Shown: positions 44,180-52,069 of the stretch, piece by piece
Numbering within the stretch: the first letter of the stretch is position 1
Layout of the letters: every line of letters starts with the position of its first letter
Source of the DNA: [Enterobacter] lignolyticus SCF1
GTDB taxonomy: Bacteria > Pseudomonadota > Gammaproteobacteria > Enterobacterales > Enterobacteriaceae
NCBI RefSeq assembly: GCF_000164865.1
Contig: NC_014618.1
Span: forward strand, 2,356,001-2,420,000
Reading direction: 5' to 3'
DNA: 64,000 bases
Made by a program: the position numbers and the translations under genes
The notes under the pieces: generated by a model
What the model was told of the DNA's origin: nothing
The model's input: the letters and a program-made list of their open reading frames with translations, nothing else
Database searches by the model: none

Positions 44180-45400
44180 TCACGCTGCCTTAGCGGTTCG
44201 AACCTGCAGCACGATCAGAATATCCGTTTTTGATTTCTCATCCGAACGTGAGCCAAGCACTTTTGGCAAAAATGAAAATCCTGTCCGGGCATCCGAATCC
44301 TTAGTTTCAGCAAGGCCACCCAGCACCACGATATCACCGGACTTCACCGACACAAACGTTGAAACCTCGCGCTTTATCAGCGTCGGCGTGTTGTTCACGC
44401 CCGTGTCCGTCTTGATAAAGTTGCTGAGTTGCTGGCTGATTTTTAAATCGGTCACACTGTTACGGACTGACGGTGTCACATCGAGGATAACCCCCGCGCT
44501 CCGGTAATCCACGCTCTGATACGTCGAATTCTGGTTGCGATCGATACCGCTCAATACGGGCACTTCCTGACCGACTGAAAACGTTGCAGAGTAGCCAGAT
44601 TTCACCCGCAGCCGCGGAGAACTGACCACATTGAAACGGCTGTCTGTGCGGAAAAGTTCGTACATGGCATCGAGTGACGAACCGCCGATACGGATAAAAT
44701 TTTCATAGCCGCCGGACATGTTACCCATGCCGATCTCAATCTTACCGCCGAGCAGCTTCGCCGCCAGTGCCAGCCCTGAACCATTGCGTTCACTGGTCTG
44801 AACCTCAAATACATAACCTGCAATGAAAACCTCATCACCGGCGCTGTCGATTTCCGGTAAAACCCGTTTTATCCGGCGGATATTTTCGGCCGTCCCATAA
44901 AAGACCAGCACATCCCCGGAGCGGTTAATGTTGTCGGTCGCGCTACCCGGTTTTACCTGGTCCGGCAAAAGACTGTCGCTGCCCCCTATTCCGCCGCCCG
45001 CGTTAAACTGGCCGTCAACGAATGTACGCAGAATATCGGACAGATACGCGACGCTGCGGTACTGGGGCTGATACACAAACACCTCCTGTTTTTCCTGCTG
45101 AACCTTCTTTTCCACCGGGGCGACATAATCGATCCCGTCACGGGCATGAATACGGATGTTCATATTGCCGAAATAACGCGTAATGAATGCCCGTTCATCA
45201 ATGTCTGGGGTGATGCGCAGCGACACCACCCGCGCATCATTCGCCAGTTCCGGCGCCAGCATATAGGGACGGCTGAACACCTCGCTGTAAAGAAGATGAA
45301 TCGCTTCCGGCAGCGGAACGCGATTTAATTCGAGCGAAACCCCCTTGGCCTGCACGCAGAACGGCAGCAGGAAGAACCACAAAACAAGAATCCGTATCAC
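44180..45400 (-). CDS. Filamentous phage secretin (pIV-like)
   Basis: The 406-residue protein has a signal peptide (cleavage after CVQA), N-domains (about 20-200) and a C-terminal secretin barrel domain (about 230-400). The secretin signature is visible around residues 320-400: SAGVILDVTPSV, KREVSTFVSVKSGDIVVLGG, LPKVLGSRSDEKSKTDILIVL. As in f1 gene IV, such proteins form the outer-membrane gate for phage extrusion. Start and stop overlap the upstream zot gene by four bases. The gene looks intact, although its partners are gone. Confidence 0.9.
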   Translation of the reverse strand: MIRILVLWFFLLPFCVQAKGVSLELNRVPLPEAIHLLYSEVFSRPYMLAPELANDARVVSLRITPDIDERAFITRYFGNMNIRIHARDGIDYVAPVEKKVQQEKQEVFVYQPQYRSVAYLSDILRTFVDGQFNAGGGIGGSDSLLPDQVKPGSATDNINRSGDVLVFYGTAENIRRIKRVLPEIDSAGDEVFIAGYVFEVQTSERNGSGLALAAKLLGGKIEIGMGNMSGGYENFIRIGGSSLDAMYELFRTDSRFNVVSSPRLRVKSGYSATFSVGQEVPVLSGIDRNQNSTYQSVDYRSAGVILDVTPSVRNSVTDLKISQQLSNFIKTDTGVNNTPTLIKREVSTFVSVKSGDIVVLGGLAETKDSDARTGFSFLPKVLGSRSDEKSKTDILIVLQVRTAKAA

Positions 45401-46290
45401 TGAACACCTCCATTTTTCACCGAACCTGAATACACCGTCACCTGCTCGCCATCGATGTAACCGGACATCAAAAGCCCTTCAAACGTGAACGATGACAACG
45501 CCTCTGTACGAATGCGCCCGGCATTGTTGACGAGCACCACATACGCAAACCCGTCGCGCCGGAACTGACCGCCAATGCGCCAGACCGATGACACCGCCGG
45601 AACGGATGACGGCACGCGGGAGCCCTGCGCGACAGAGGGTGTTTCGGCGGGTTTACGTGCAGCAGCTGCGGCAGCGGGAGGATCTAAAACCGGATCCTTT
45701 TGGGTGTCCGGAGAGAAAAAACGAATAATCAGCGTGATACCCACAGCCAGCAGAATTAAGGGAATAACGAACATCAGAATAATAAACTTTGGCTGTAGCG
45801 CGGACTGGCGTTTATCGACGATCTGCTCATTACCGTTCTGACCGTCATATGATTTATACAACGGGAATATCTCAGCTTTATAGCTGCACTGATATTGCGT
45901 GATTAAAGACGTTTTGGTCTGTTTAACCCCTTCAAACACGTCAACCCGGTAACGTTTTGCCAGCCCCAGCGCGGTCAGTTTTTTCATGCGAAACGTTTTT
46001 GAGGTACGGTCACGCAAAAACCGGGCAATGGTGGTCAGCGACTGCGTGATATAGGCCATATCACAACACTGTCCCGTGTCCGGGTGCGTAAAATGACGGT
46101 GCTCCGCAATAAACGAGCGGTGTTCGACAGATACCGCGCTGTCCGTTGGCCAGATGCGCCATGCCTCATCAATGACAATCAGATCCCCCGGTCGGCAGAA
46201 CGTTGAAAGCGCCGCGTTGCCGTCTTTATCCTTAGAAGCTAAATCAGGACGAAAAAAGCTGCATTGAAACCCTGTTAGAGGCCATGTTAA
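45397..46290 (-). pseudogene. Truncated zot / gene I-type phage assembly ATPase
   Basis: The open frame runs from a stop at 46291-46293 to 45397 without a start codon until MAYITQS at 46059. Codons upstream of that ATG still encode Zot: a Walker B block LIVIDEAWRIWP and EHRHFTHPDTGQ, so the homology extends to about 46240. The Walker A (P-loop) end is lost and replaced by unrelated sequence. The remaining C-terminal half has a membrane helix (FIILMFVIPLILLAVG) and a periplasmic part, as in pI/Zot. It overlaps the secretin start, matching gene I-gene IV order in Ff phages. Confidence 0.82.
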
Positions 46291-46431
46291 TCAGGCACTA
46301 CGTAAGAGAAGTAAAAATCACAGAGTAAGAAGGTCGTACCACACTACATATGGTGTTTTAAAAAGATATTTACGTAAAAAACGCCCTGTGAAGCACAAGA
46401 TGTTGATTTGGTACGATTCCACCGTTTGGAC

Positions 46432-46462
46432 GATAAGCCACTATTAAAGTAAGTGGCTTATC
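46432..46462. repeat. Perfect 11-bp inverted repeat in prophage control region
   Basis: GATAAGCCACT (46432-46442) and AGTGGCTTATC (46452-46462) form a perfect stem with a 9-base loop. There is no T run. In a filamentous phage intergenic region it could be part of an origin or packaging signal. Confidence 0.55.
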
Positions 46463-46580
46463 AAGCCTCCTCCCCGCCTGTGATCCTCCCGGCTCGGCAT
46501 GAAGGCGTTGCATCCTCGATCCTGCGGGTGCTACGCCTTCCCCCCTCACCAGTTTGATGAAATGGAAGAAAAGGTTTGTT

Positions 46581-46614
46581 AATAACGCGCGTTATTACGT
46601 GAAAATTATTACGT
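46581..46614. promoter_or_regulatory. Palindrome and direct repeats, operator-like
   Basis: AATAACGCGCGTTATT (46581-46596) is a perfect 16-base palindrome. It overlaps the first of two TTATTACGT repeats (46592-46600 and 46606-46614), 14 bases apart. The pattern suggests binding sites of a phage repressor or replication protein. Confidence 0.45.
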
Positions 46615-46678
46615 AACGACTGAGGCCGGAAGCGATGAAGGGTGACGAACTGGAGGAAATAAGGGAATGCCACCCAAA

Positions 46679-46706
46679 AATGCGCACAACGCAGCCTATG
46701 TTAAAT
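46679..46706 (+). other. dif-like site 2 of the phage attP hairpin
   Basis: On the + strand this 28-base site reads arm AATGCGCACAA, centre CGCAGC, arm CTATGTTAAAT, two and one changes from the dif arms. It is inverted relative to the neighbouring site at 46752-46786, as attP2 is to attP1 in CTXphi. Confidence 0.72.
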
Positions 46707-46751
46707 CGGTCGCGGGCGCCTTAGCCGAGCGCGGTCGCACGGCTGCGCCCG

Positions 46752-46786
46752 ATTCAACATAAGCTGCATATGACATTATGCGCACT
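46752..46786 (-). other. Right prophage junction: dif-like site with enlarged centre
   Basis: On the minus strand it reads AGTGCGCATAA, a 13-base centre, TTATGTTGAAT. The XerC arm is identical to dif; the XerD arm has one change. A centre of 12-13 bases instead of 6 is the hallmark of CTXphi attP1. Phage-derived centre and XerD arm joined to a chromosomal XerC arm is the expected right end after XerC-mediated integration. Confidence 0.78.
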
Positions 46787-46908
46787 TACATGGATAATCA
46801 CAAAATCTGACGTACCACGGACATCCTTGGGTCTGCGTCTTGCGATATCTGGCCACCCTTTGTCCTGGTCAAATTTGACGCAAAATGACTTCCGTCTGCC
46901 GTTAAACT

Positions 46909-47171
46909 TCACCAGGCTTCTGGCTCTCGCAGCATATGTACATATGATCCACCCGCCTTTAAATCCGTCGGGCAAACGGTCTCAGAATTACAGCGTACAA
47001 CCCCGCGCTTTTCGAGGTGTTTTTCAGCGAGTTTGAAATCAGTCGTAAACAGCTCAAGCCAGACCTCGGCCTGACCCAGTTCCGGCGCTTCGTCAATCCA
47101 CAGTCGATTACTGACCTCTGGCAACTATTATCCTGGCAAGGTACCGCTCTCAGCGCCAGTTGCCCGTACAT
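46909..47171 (-). pseudogene. Degraded VOC-like protein gene
   Basis: Two minus-strand frames together look like one small dioxygenase/glyoxalase-fold protein: MYGQLALRAVPCQDN at the start (47171) and, in another frame, LWIDEAPELGQAEVWLELF through HMLREPEAW to the stop at 46909. The middle is shortened and the frame is broken, so it is taken as a pseudogene. It is divergent from the Tet-like pump. Family assignment is tentative. Confidence 0.5.
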
Positions 47172-47212
47172 TACGCTTTCTTTTACCTGTAAACTGCGAC
47201 ACAATGAAAATG

Positions 47213-47225
47213 TGTACTCAGTACA
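47213..47225. promoter_or_regulatory. Palindromic operator candidate upstream of the Tet-like pump
   Basis: TGTACT-C-AGTACA is a perfect 13-base palindrome 33 bases before the pump start and between it and the divergent VOC-like remnant. It is the likely binding site of the TetR regulator encoded downstream of the pump. Confidence 0.6.
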
Positions 47226-47257
47226 ATAAAAGTATAATAACAACCCTCAGGTTACCT

Positions 47258-48472
47258 ATGAACAAGCCGCTTCTGGTTATTTTTACCACCATTGCGCTCG
47301 ACGCGGTGGGCATTGGCCTCATCTTCCCTATTCTTCCCCGGCTTCTCGAGGATGTCACCCATTCATCGGATATTGCCCACTGGATCGGCATAATGACGGC
47401 GCTGTATGCCCTGATGCAGTTTATCTTCGCGCCGGTACTGGGCGCGCTGAGCGATAACCTTGGCAGGCGTCCGGTATTGCTGCTGTCTCTGGCGGGAATG
47501 GCCGTCAACTATGTGGTGATGGCGTTCGCGCCGCATCTGTGGATGCTGATGATTGGTCGTGCTATCGCCGGGCTAACCAGCGCCAACATTGCCGTCGCGA
47601 CGGCATATATTACCGATATCTCGTCGCCGGACATGCGCGCCCGTCGCTTTGGGTTGTTCAACGCCATGTTTGGAATGGGCTTTATTATTGGTCCCGTGCT
47701 GGGCGGTATTCTGGGAGATTACGGCGTGCGTCTGCCGTTTATTGCGGCAGCCATCCTCAATACCTGCAATCTGCTGATGGCACTGTTTCTGCTGCCGGAG
47801 TCCAGGCCGCCTGCCCGGCAGAAAATCAGCCTCGGTACGCTGAACCCGCTGCGGCCATTACGCTGGGTGTTTTCAATGAAGCACCTGATCCCCATTATTC
47901 TGGTTTTCTTTATTTTGACCATGACCGGTGAAGTTTACGGCACCTGCTGGGCGCTGTGGGGAATCGATACCTTCCAGTGGAACGGTCTGTGGATTGGCCT
48001 GTCTCTGGGGGCATTCGGCGTTTGCCAGACGCTGGTACAGGCGTTCTTACCCGGCCCGGCATCACGGCTGCTGGGCGAGCGCGGCGCCGTACTTGCAGGC
48101 GTAGCGAGTTCATGCATTGCATTGATTATTCTGGCTTTTACACAGCAGAGCTGGGTGGTTTTCGCTATTATGCCGCTGTTTGCGCTGGGCGGGATCGGCA
48201 GCCCGGCGCTGCAATCGCTGGCAACGCGGCAGGTCGACAGTGACCGCCAGGGGCAATTCCAGGGCGTGCTCGCGTCGGCGATAAGCCTTGCCTCCATTAT
48301 CGGTCCCCTCGCCTTTTCCAGCTTCTATTTTGTGGTGCAGAAAAGTTGGCCAGGCGCAGTATGGCTTTCGGTTGTCGTCATTTATGCCATTGCCGTACCG
48401 CTGATTATCCTTGGCACCCGCAATGCCGCGCAGCAAACATCGTCGCAAACGCAAGCTGATGTACAGCAGTAA
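47258..48472 (+). CDS. Tet(A)-like MFS drug efflux transporter
   Basis: The 404-residue protein has about twelve membrane helices and the Tet family pattern: TTIALDAVGIGLIFPILPRLL in helix 1, the loop 2-3 motif GALSDNLGRRPVLL near residue 62, and FGMGFIIGPVLGG in helix 5. It should exchange a drug or metabolite for protons. It is a chromosomal relative, and tetracycline resistance cannot be assumed. ATG 47258 is chosen; the longer frame begins inside the operator. A TetR gene follows nine bases later. Confidence 0.85.
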   Translation: MNKPLLVIFTTIALDAVGIGLIFPILPRLLEDVTHSSDIAHWIGIMTALYALMQFIFAPVLGALSDNLGRRPVLLLSLAGMAVNYVVMAFAPHLWMLMIGRAIAGLTSANIAVATAYITDISSPDMRARRFGLFNAMFGMGFIIGPVLGGILGDYGVRLPFIAAAILNTCNLLMALFLLPESRPPARQKISLGTLNPLRPLRWVFSMKHLIPIILVFFILTMTGEVYGTCWALWGIDTFQWNGLWIGLSLGAFGVCQTLVQAFLPGPASRLLGERGAVLAGVASSCIALIILAFTQQSWVVFAIMPLFALGGIGSPALQSLATRQVDSDRQGQFQGVLASAISLASIIGPLAFSSFYFVVQKSWPGAVWLSVVVIYAIAVPLIILGTRNAAQQTSSQTQADVQQ

Positions 48473-48481
48473 GGAGAACGA

Positions 48482-49120
48482 ATGAGTATGCCAGGCGATC
48501 GCCGCAGCCGTAAACGTCTGGAAACCCGGCGCATTATCTCAACTGCTGCCACCAGACTGTTTCTGGAGCGGGGTTTCGAGCAGGTCACGGTGGATGAGAT
48601 TGCTGCGGCTGCCGGCGTGGGAAGAATGACGGTGTTTAATCATTTTCCGCGTAAAGAAGAGATGTTTTTCGACCGCGACGACGAGGTGCGGGAGACGATC
48701 CGCCAGGCGCTAAAGCAGCGGCAGACTACGGTTTCGCCTGTCGAAACGCTGCGTCTGCTGGCGCATAGCCTGGTTGCGCAAAATAGCCCTTTCGTTGAAT
48801 TCAGCGCGGATAGTCAGCACTTTATCGGGGCTATCACCGGCAGCGAAACGCTGAAAGCCAGAGTGCGGCAGATTCGCGATGAGCTTACGCAATTAGTGAC
48901 AACGTCACTTATTGATTGCGTTAACGCCCCAGCCCATGACCCGGATGCCTGCCTGACAGCGCACCTGGTGCTTGCAACCTGGAGTGCGGCGCTGGCTGAG
49001 GGCCATCGTCGCTGGCGCGATGACCAGCACAGGGATAATGCCCGCACGGCTTTTCTCGCTATTATCGATAAGGGGAGCCGCGGCATTAGCGCTGCAATGT
49101 GCGGCACGCCTTATGTGTAA
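48482..49120 (+). CDS. TetR family transcriptional regulator
   Basis: A 212-residue regulator with an N-terminal TetR helix-turn-helix (about 14-60: TRLFLERGFEQVTVDEIA then MTVFNHFPRKEEMFF) and a ligand-binding C-terminal part. It lies nine bases behind the pump gene with an AAGGAGAACG ribosome site, so the pair is one operon and the regulator likely represses it through the palindrome at 47213. Its coding sequence contains a matS site. Confidence 0.87.
   Translation: MSMPGDRRSRKRLETRRIISTAATRLFLERGFEQVTVDEIAAAAGVGRMTVFNHFPRKEEMFFDRDDEVRETIRQALKQRQTTVSPVETLRLLAHSLVAQNSPFVEFSADSQHFIGAITGSETLKARVRQIRDELTQLVTTSLIDCVNAPAHDPDACLTAHLVLATWSAALAEGHRRWRDDQHRDNARTAFLAIIDKGSRGISAAMCGTPYV
48896..48908. 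other. matS site (MatP binding), inside the TetR gene
   Basis: GTGACAACGTCAC fits GTGACRNYGTCAC exactly and lies within coding sequence (LVTTSL). It is the first matS copy right of dif. Confidence 0.82.
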
Positions 49121-49144
49121 AAAAGACCCGCAGGCGGGCCTTTT
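49121..49144. terminator. Bidirectional terminator, TetR / PACE genes
   Basis: AAGACCCGC and GCGGGCCTT form a stem with one mismatch, A-rich before and T-rich after, between two convergent genes. Confidence 0.75.
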
Positions 49145-49152
49145 CGTACGAC

Positions 49153-49611
49153 TTAGTAAGCCTGGGCGCGTTTTGCCAGCCGGGTGACAACACGCTGGCG
49201 TACGGTATCGTAAACCCAGTTATACACAATGGTATAAGGCAGGAAGAACAGCAGGAACCCTGCCTCCAGCATAAAGGCTTCGACCGGCGTTATGCGCAAT
49301 GCGAAAGCCAGTACGCTGACCCCCATAATAATAAACCCACCCTCGAACCCGAGCGCGTGAAATACACGGACTTTCGCCGTACGCGCTACGCGGGACACAG
49401 GCCAGAACCGGTCGAAAATCGCGTTGTAAATGATGTTCCAGACCATGGCGATAGTCGCCAGCAATACCGTAACGCCTCCCATCTCCAGAACGGAACGCTG
49501 CATAATCCAGGCTGCGGTCGGCGCGAGGATCAGGGTTGCCAGTCCCTCAAAGCTAACGGCGTGGAAAATGCGCTCGGCAAGTGTTCTGTGCTGCATGGAT
49601 TTCTGTTGCAT
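49153..49611 (-). CDS. PACE family efflux transporter (AceI-like)
   Basis: The product has 152 residues and four membrane helices arranged as a tandem pair of the bacterial transmembrane pair domain: RIFHAVSFEGLATLI near residue 14 and RVFHALGFEGGFIIM near 83, each with the conserved glutamate. PACE proteins export biocides such as chlorhexidine or short-chain polyamines by proton exchange. ATG 49611 follows GAGG; 49596 is an alternative. A LysR regulator is divergent, a common pairing for this family. Confidence 0.87.
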   Translation of the reverse strand: MQQKSMQHRTLAERIFHAVSFEGLATLILAPTAAWIMQRSVLEMGGVTVLLATIAMVWNIIYNAIFDRFWPVSRVARTAKVRVFHALGFEGGFIIMGVSVLAFALRITPVEAFMLEAGFLLFFLPYTIVYNWVYDTVRQRVVTRLAKRAQAY

Positions 49612-49712
49612 AAATCGTAACCTCAATGTTATTCACTTCTGTTCACTGGGTTGGATTTTTATACATAAAAAAGATAAGTTAAAGATACATACCATCGATA
49701 AAATAGATAGAT

Positions 49713-50600
49713 ATGAAATACTCTCCGGAAGCGCTTATGGCGTTTGTTGAAGCGGTTTACAGCGGTTCGTTTTCTGCCGCGGCCCGTCGGTTACGCAAAA
49801 GCCAGTCCACCGTCAGTACCGCTATCGCTAATCTGGAGGTCGATCTGGGCGTTACCCTGTTTGACCGTAGCGCCCGGAATCCGGTGCTGACGGAACAGGG
49901 CAAGCGCGTGCTGATCTACGCCGAAGCGATACTGGCGGCCAGCGATCGCCTTGATGAACTGGCGGTATCGCTGGGCAGCGAAACCGAACCCCGGCTGACA
50001 TTCGTGCTTTCCGATACTCTCCACCCTGACATGCTGGCCGTGTTGCTGGCGGAGTTTGACAAGCGTTTCCCGCATACCGAATTCGAGTGTCTGATTGGCG
50101 AGGATGAAGACGTCATCGACCTGCTGCAGAAAGGCCGCGCGCACCTTGGGCTGATGCAGGCAAGAGAGAGCTACCCGGCGGAGATCGGCAGCAACCGGCT
50201 ACCGGTGCAGTCGCACATGGGGATTTACGCCGCCGCCGGTCACCCGCTGGCGGTTCGTGAAACCATTCAGTGGGAAGAGCTGCGCACCTGGCGTGAACTC
50301 CGGTTGAGTACCTATCTGGAAAATCCCGGGCTACCGGCACCCGGGCCGGTATGGTCTGCGCCGAACTACCTGCTGCTGCTGAGCCTTGCGGAACAAGGGT
50401 TTGGCTGGTGTAAGCTGCCCTGCGCGCTGGTGACCGAGTTTGCCCATCATCATGCGCTGGTGCCGCTTAATGTGCCAGGCTGGCCCGCCGCGATTTCTAT
50501 CGATCTGGCCTGGAACAAGCGTTCGCCGCCAGGCATTGCCGGAAACTGGCTACGTACGCATCTTCAGCAAATGACGCTGCCCGCCAGGCCACCGGCGTAA
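49713..50600 (+). CDS. LysR family transcriptional regulator
   Basis: The 295-residue protein has the LysR winged helix (about 1-60: FVEAVYSGSFSAAARRL, STVSTAIANLEVDLG) and a C-terminal sensing domain (about 90-290). It is divergent from the PACE gene with about 100 bases between the starts, so it probably controls that gene. Confidence 0.88.
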   Translation: MKYSPEALMAFVEAVYSGSFSAAARRLRKSQSTVSTAIANLEVDLGVTLFDRSARNPVLTEQGKRVLIYAEAILAASDRLDELAVSLGSETEPRLTFVLSDTLHPDMLAVLLAEFDKRFPHTEFECLIGEDEDVIDLLQKGRAHLGLMQARESYPAEIGSNRLPVQSHMGIYAAAGHPLAVRETIQWEELRTWRELRLSTYLENPGLPAPGPVWSAPNYLLLLSLAEQGFGWCKLPCALVTEFAHHHALVPLNVPGWPAAISIDLAWNKRSPPGIAGNWLRTHLQQMTLPARPPA

Positions 50601-50801
50601 TCCGGTAAGGCATACAGTAAAAAATTCGCTCATGCGAAGTCATTATTTTTTGCCAGCGGCCCCTTCTTTTTTTAAGGAAAACGCATGAGGCAAACTGGCG
50701 CGAAATTAATACATATCCTAGGGTTAAATCAGGCATCCCACCGTCGCCGTATTGTTTTCTTTTAGCGTAGAAAATAGGGTTGTTTGAAAAAGGAAAAGGA
50801 T

Positions 50802-51332
50802 ATGAACCTGGTTATTACCGCGCGCTTGATTCTCTTCTGCTCCGCCTTTTCTGTTATTCCTGCAGCCACGGCGCAGACGGCAAACGGCACATTTCAGGTG
50901 CTGATGACTATCCAAAAGGCCTGTACCGTCACCGCTGGCGCATCGTCAAATATTAACCTTGGTACCGTCAGCGCGACGGCGATAAATACCAGCGCGAGCA
51001 GTACTATCTCAGTTAACTGTTCGAAGACGACCCCCTATTTTATTGGGCTGTCGCCATCGTCCGCTAATGGCGGAAATACCAACGGCGCCGGTGCCATGTC
51101 TTCTGTCGCCAACGCGGCAACTAACTCGGACAAAGTCCCCTACCAGCTAAACCAAACCTCAGCGACGGGCCCGGTATGGGGAGATACCGCCACGTCAACT
51201 ACCGTTGGAAACGGCGTCGCCGGAACAGGAACCGGGGCGGCGCAAACTCTGACGGTCTACGCAACAGCGGCCAGCGCCGATTTCACCCCGGACAGCTATG
51301 CCGATACGGTAACGGTTAACGTTAACTATTAA
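50802..51332 (+). CDS. Spore coat U domain fimbrial subunit (archaic pilin)
   Basis: The 176-residue product has a signal peptide (cleavage after ATAQ) and one SCPU domain with the paired cysteines (KACTVTAG and VNCSKTTPY) and a terminal beta-strand VTVNVNY. It is likely the main shaft pilin of an archaic chaperone-usher fimbria like Csu. ATG 50802 follows AAAAGGAAAAGG. First gene of a four-gene operon. Confidence 0.87.
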   Translation: MNLVITARLILFCSAFSVIPAATAQTANGTFQVLMTIQKACTVTAGASSNINLGTVSATAINTSASSTISVNCSKTTPYFIGLSPSSANGGNTNGAGAMSSVANAATNSDKVPYQLNQTSATGPVWGDTATSTTVGNGVAGTGTGAAQTLTVYATAASADFTPDSYADTVTVNVNY

Positions 51333-51346
51333 CGCCAGGAAATCGG

Positions 51347-52069
51347 ATGAAATTGACATTACGCGTCCAGTCGTACGCCTTCGCTTGTCTGTTAGGCAGC
51401 ATAATTGCAGTACCACACGCCGCGGCGAGCGGCTTACAGATAGCCCCTGTAACGCTAACGCTTCAGGGGACGCAAAATGCCGACGGCATCTGGCTAAGCA
51501 ACGAAGGCGACAATGCGATAAATGCACAGGTTCGCGTCTATCGCTGGACCCAGAGCGGTTTTGCAGACCAGCTTTCATCGTCGCAAGGGCTGGCGATAAG
51601 CCCGCCGATGCTGGCGCTGGCGCCAGGTGAGCGCCAGCTTATTCGGGTTATTCGTACTGGCCCGCCTTCCGGACAGGTTGAAAGCGCTTACCGGTTGTCA
51701 ATTGATGAACTCCCGCCGCCGAAGCTACAGCGAAATAAGCTCCAGTTTGTGCTGCGCTATTCGGTTCCTGTTTTTATTCAGCCAGTCACTGACGCGCAGG
51801 CATCCGCAAAGCTGCAATGGAAACTGCAGCATATTGATGGAAATACCTTTCTTGAGGTTAACAATCAGGGAAACAGCCATGCACAGCTTTCCGCCGCGAC
51901 GCTCATTGGGGCCAGCGGAACACGGATTGCTATCACGCCGGGGCTGTTAGGTTATGTTCTCCCAGGTTCAACTATGCGGTGGATTTTATCCCCGTCTGCC
52001 AACGGTACGCATCATGGCGGTAAAGTTGAAGTAACGATAAATGGTCAAAAAACAATACAAGATCTCTGA
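51347..52069 (+). CDS. Fimbrial chaperone (archaic PapD type)
   Basis: A 240-residue periplasmic chaperone: signal peptide ending AAAS, then two immunoglobulin-like domains. The G1 donor strand region LQRNKLQFVLRYSVPVF near residue 125 and LAPGERQLIRVIR near 92 match the family. It folds and delivers the SCPU subunits to the usher. The 3' end overlaps the usher gene by 29 bases. Confidence 0.87.
   Translation: MKLTLRVQSYAFACLLGSIIAVPHAAASGLQIAPVTLTLQGTQNADGIWLSNEGDNAINAQVRVYRWTQSGFADQLSSSQGLAISPPMLALAPGERQLIRVIRTGPPSGQVESAYRLSIDELPPPKLQRNKLQFVLRYSVPVFIQPVTDAQASAKLQWKLQHIDGNTFLEVNNQGNSHAQLSAATLIGASGTRIAITPGLLGYVLPGSTMRWILSPSANGTHHGGKVEVTINGQKTIQDL

Larger units (their letters stand above)
43805..46786 (-). 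mobile_element. Filamentous (CTX/f1-type) prophage remnant integrated at dif
   Basis: The element is bounded by dif on the left and by a dif-like junction with an enlarged centre on the right, in the same orientation. It retains, in phage order, the 3' part of a zot/gene I homologue and a complete gene IV-type secretin, then a terminator. The replication, ssDNA-binding, coat and adsorption genes (II, V, VIII, III, VI equivalents) and the first part of zot are missing, so the phage cannot propagate. The right part (46300-46786) looks like the phage control and attP region. CTXphi, Ypfphi and CUS-1-type phages use the same integration site through host XerCD. Confidence 0.85.

Noticed and set aside
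46461..46673. 70-codon minus-strand frame in the prophage control region
   Set aside because: Low-complexity, starts and ends inside hairpin and operator-like repeats, no recognisable domain.
46700..46760. GTTAAAT ... ATTCAAC look like the R boxes of an integron attC site
   Set aside because: The order is the reverse of attC and the bases belong to the XerD arms of the two inverted dif-like sites; no integrase or cassette is near.
46754..46975. 73-codon minus-strand frame across the right prophage junction
   Set aside because: It ends inside the Xer site and shares sequence with the decayed VOC-like gene; not a credible protein.
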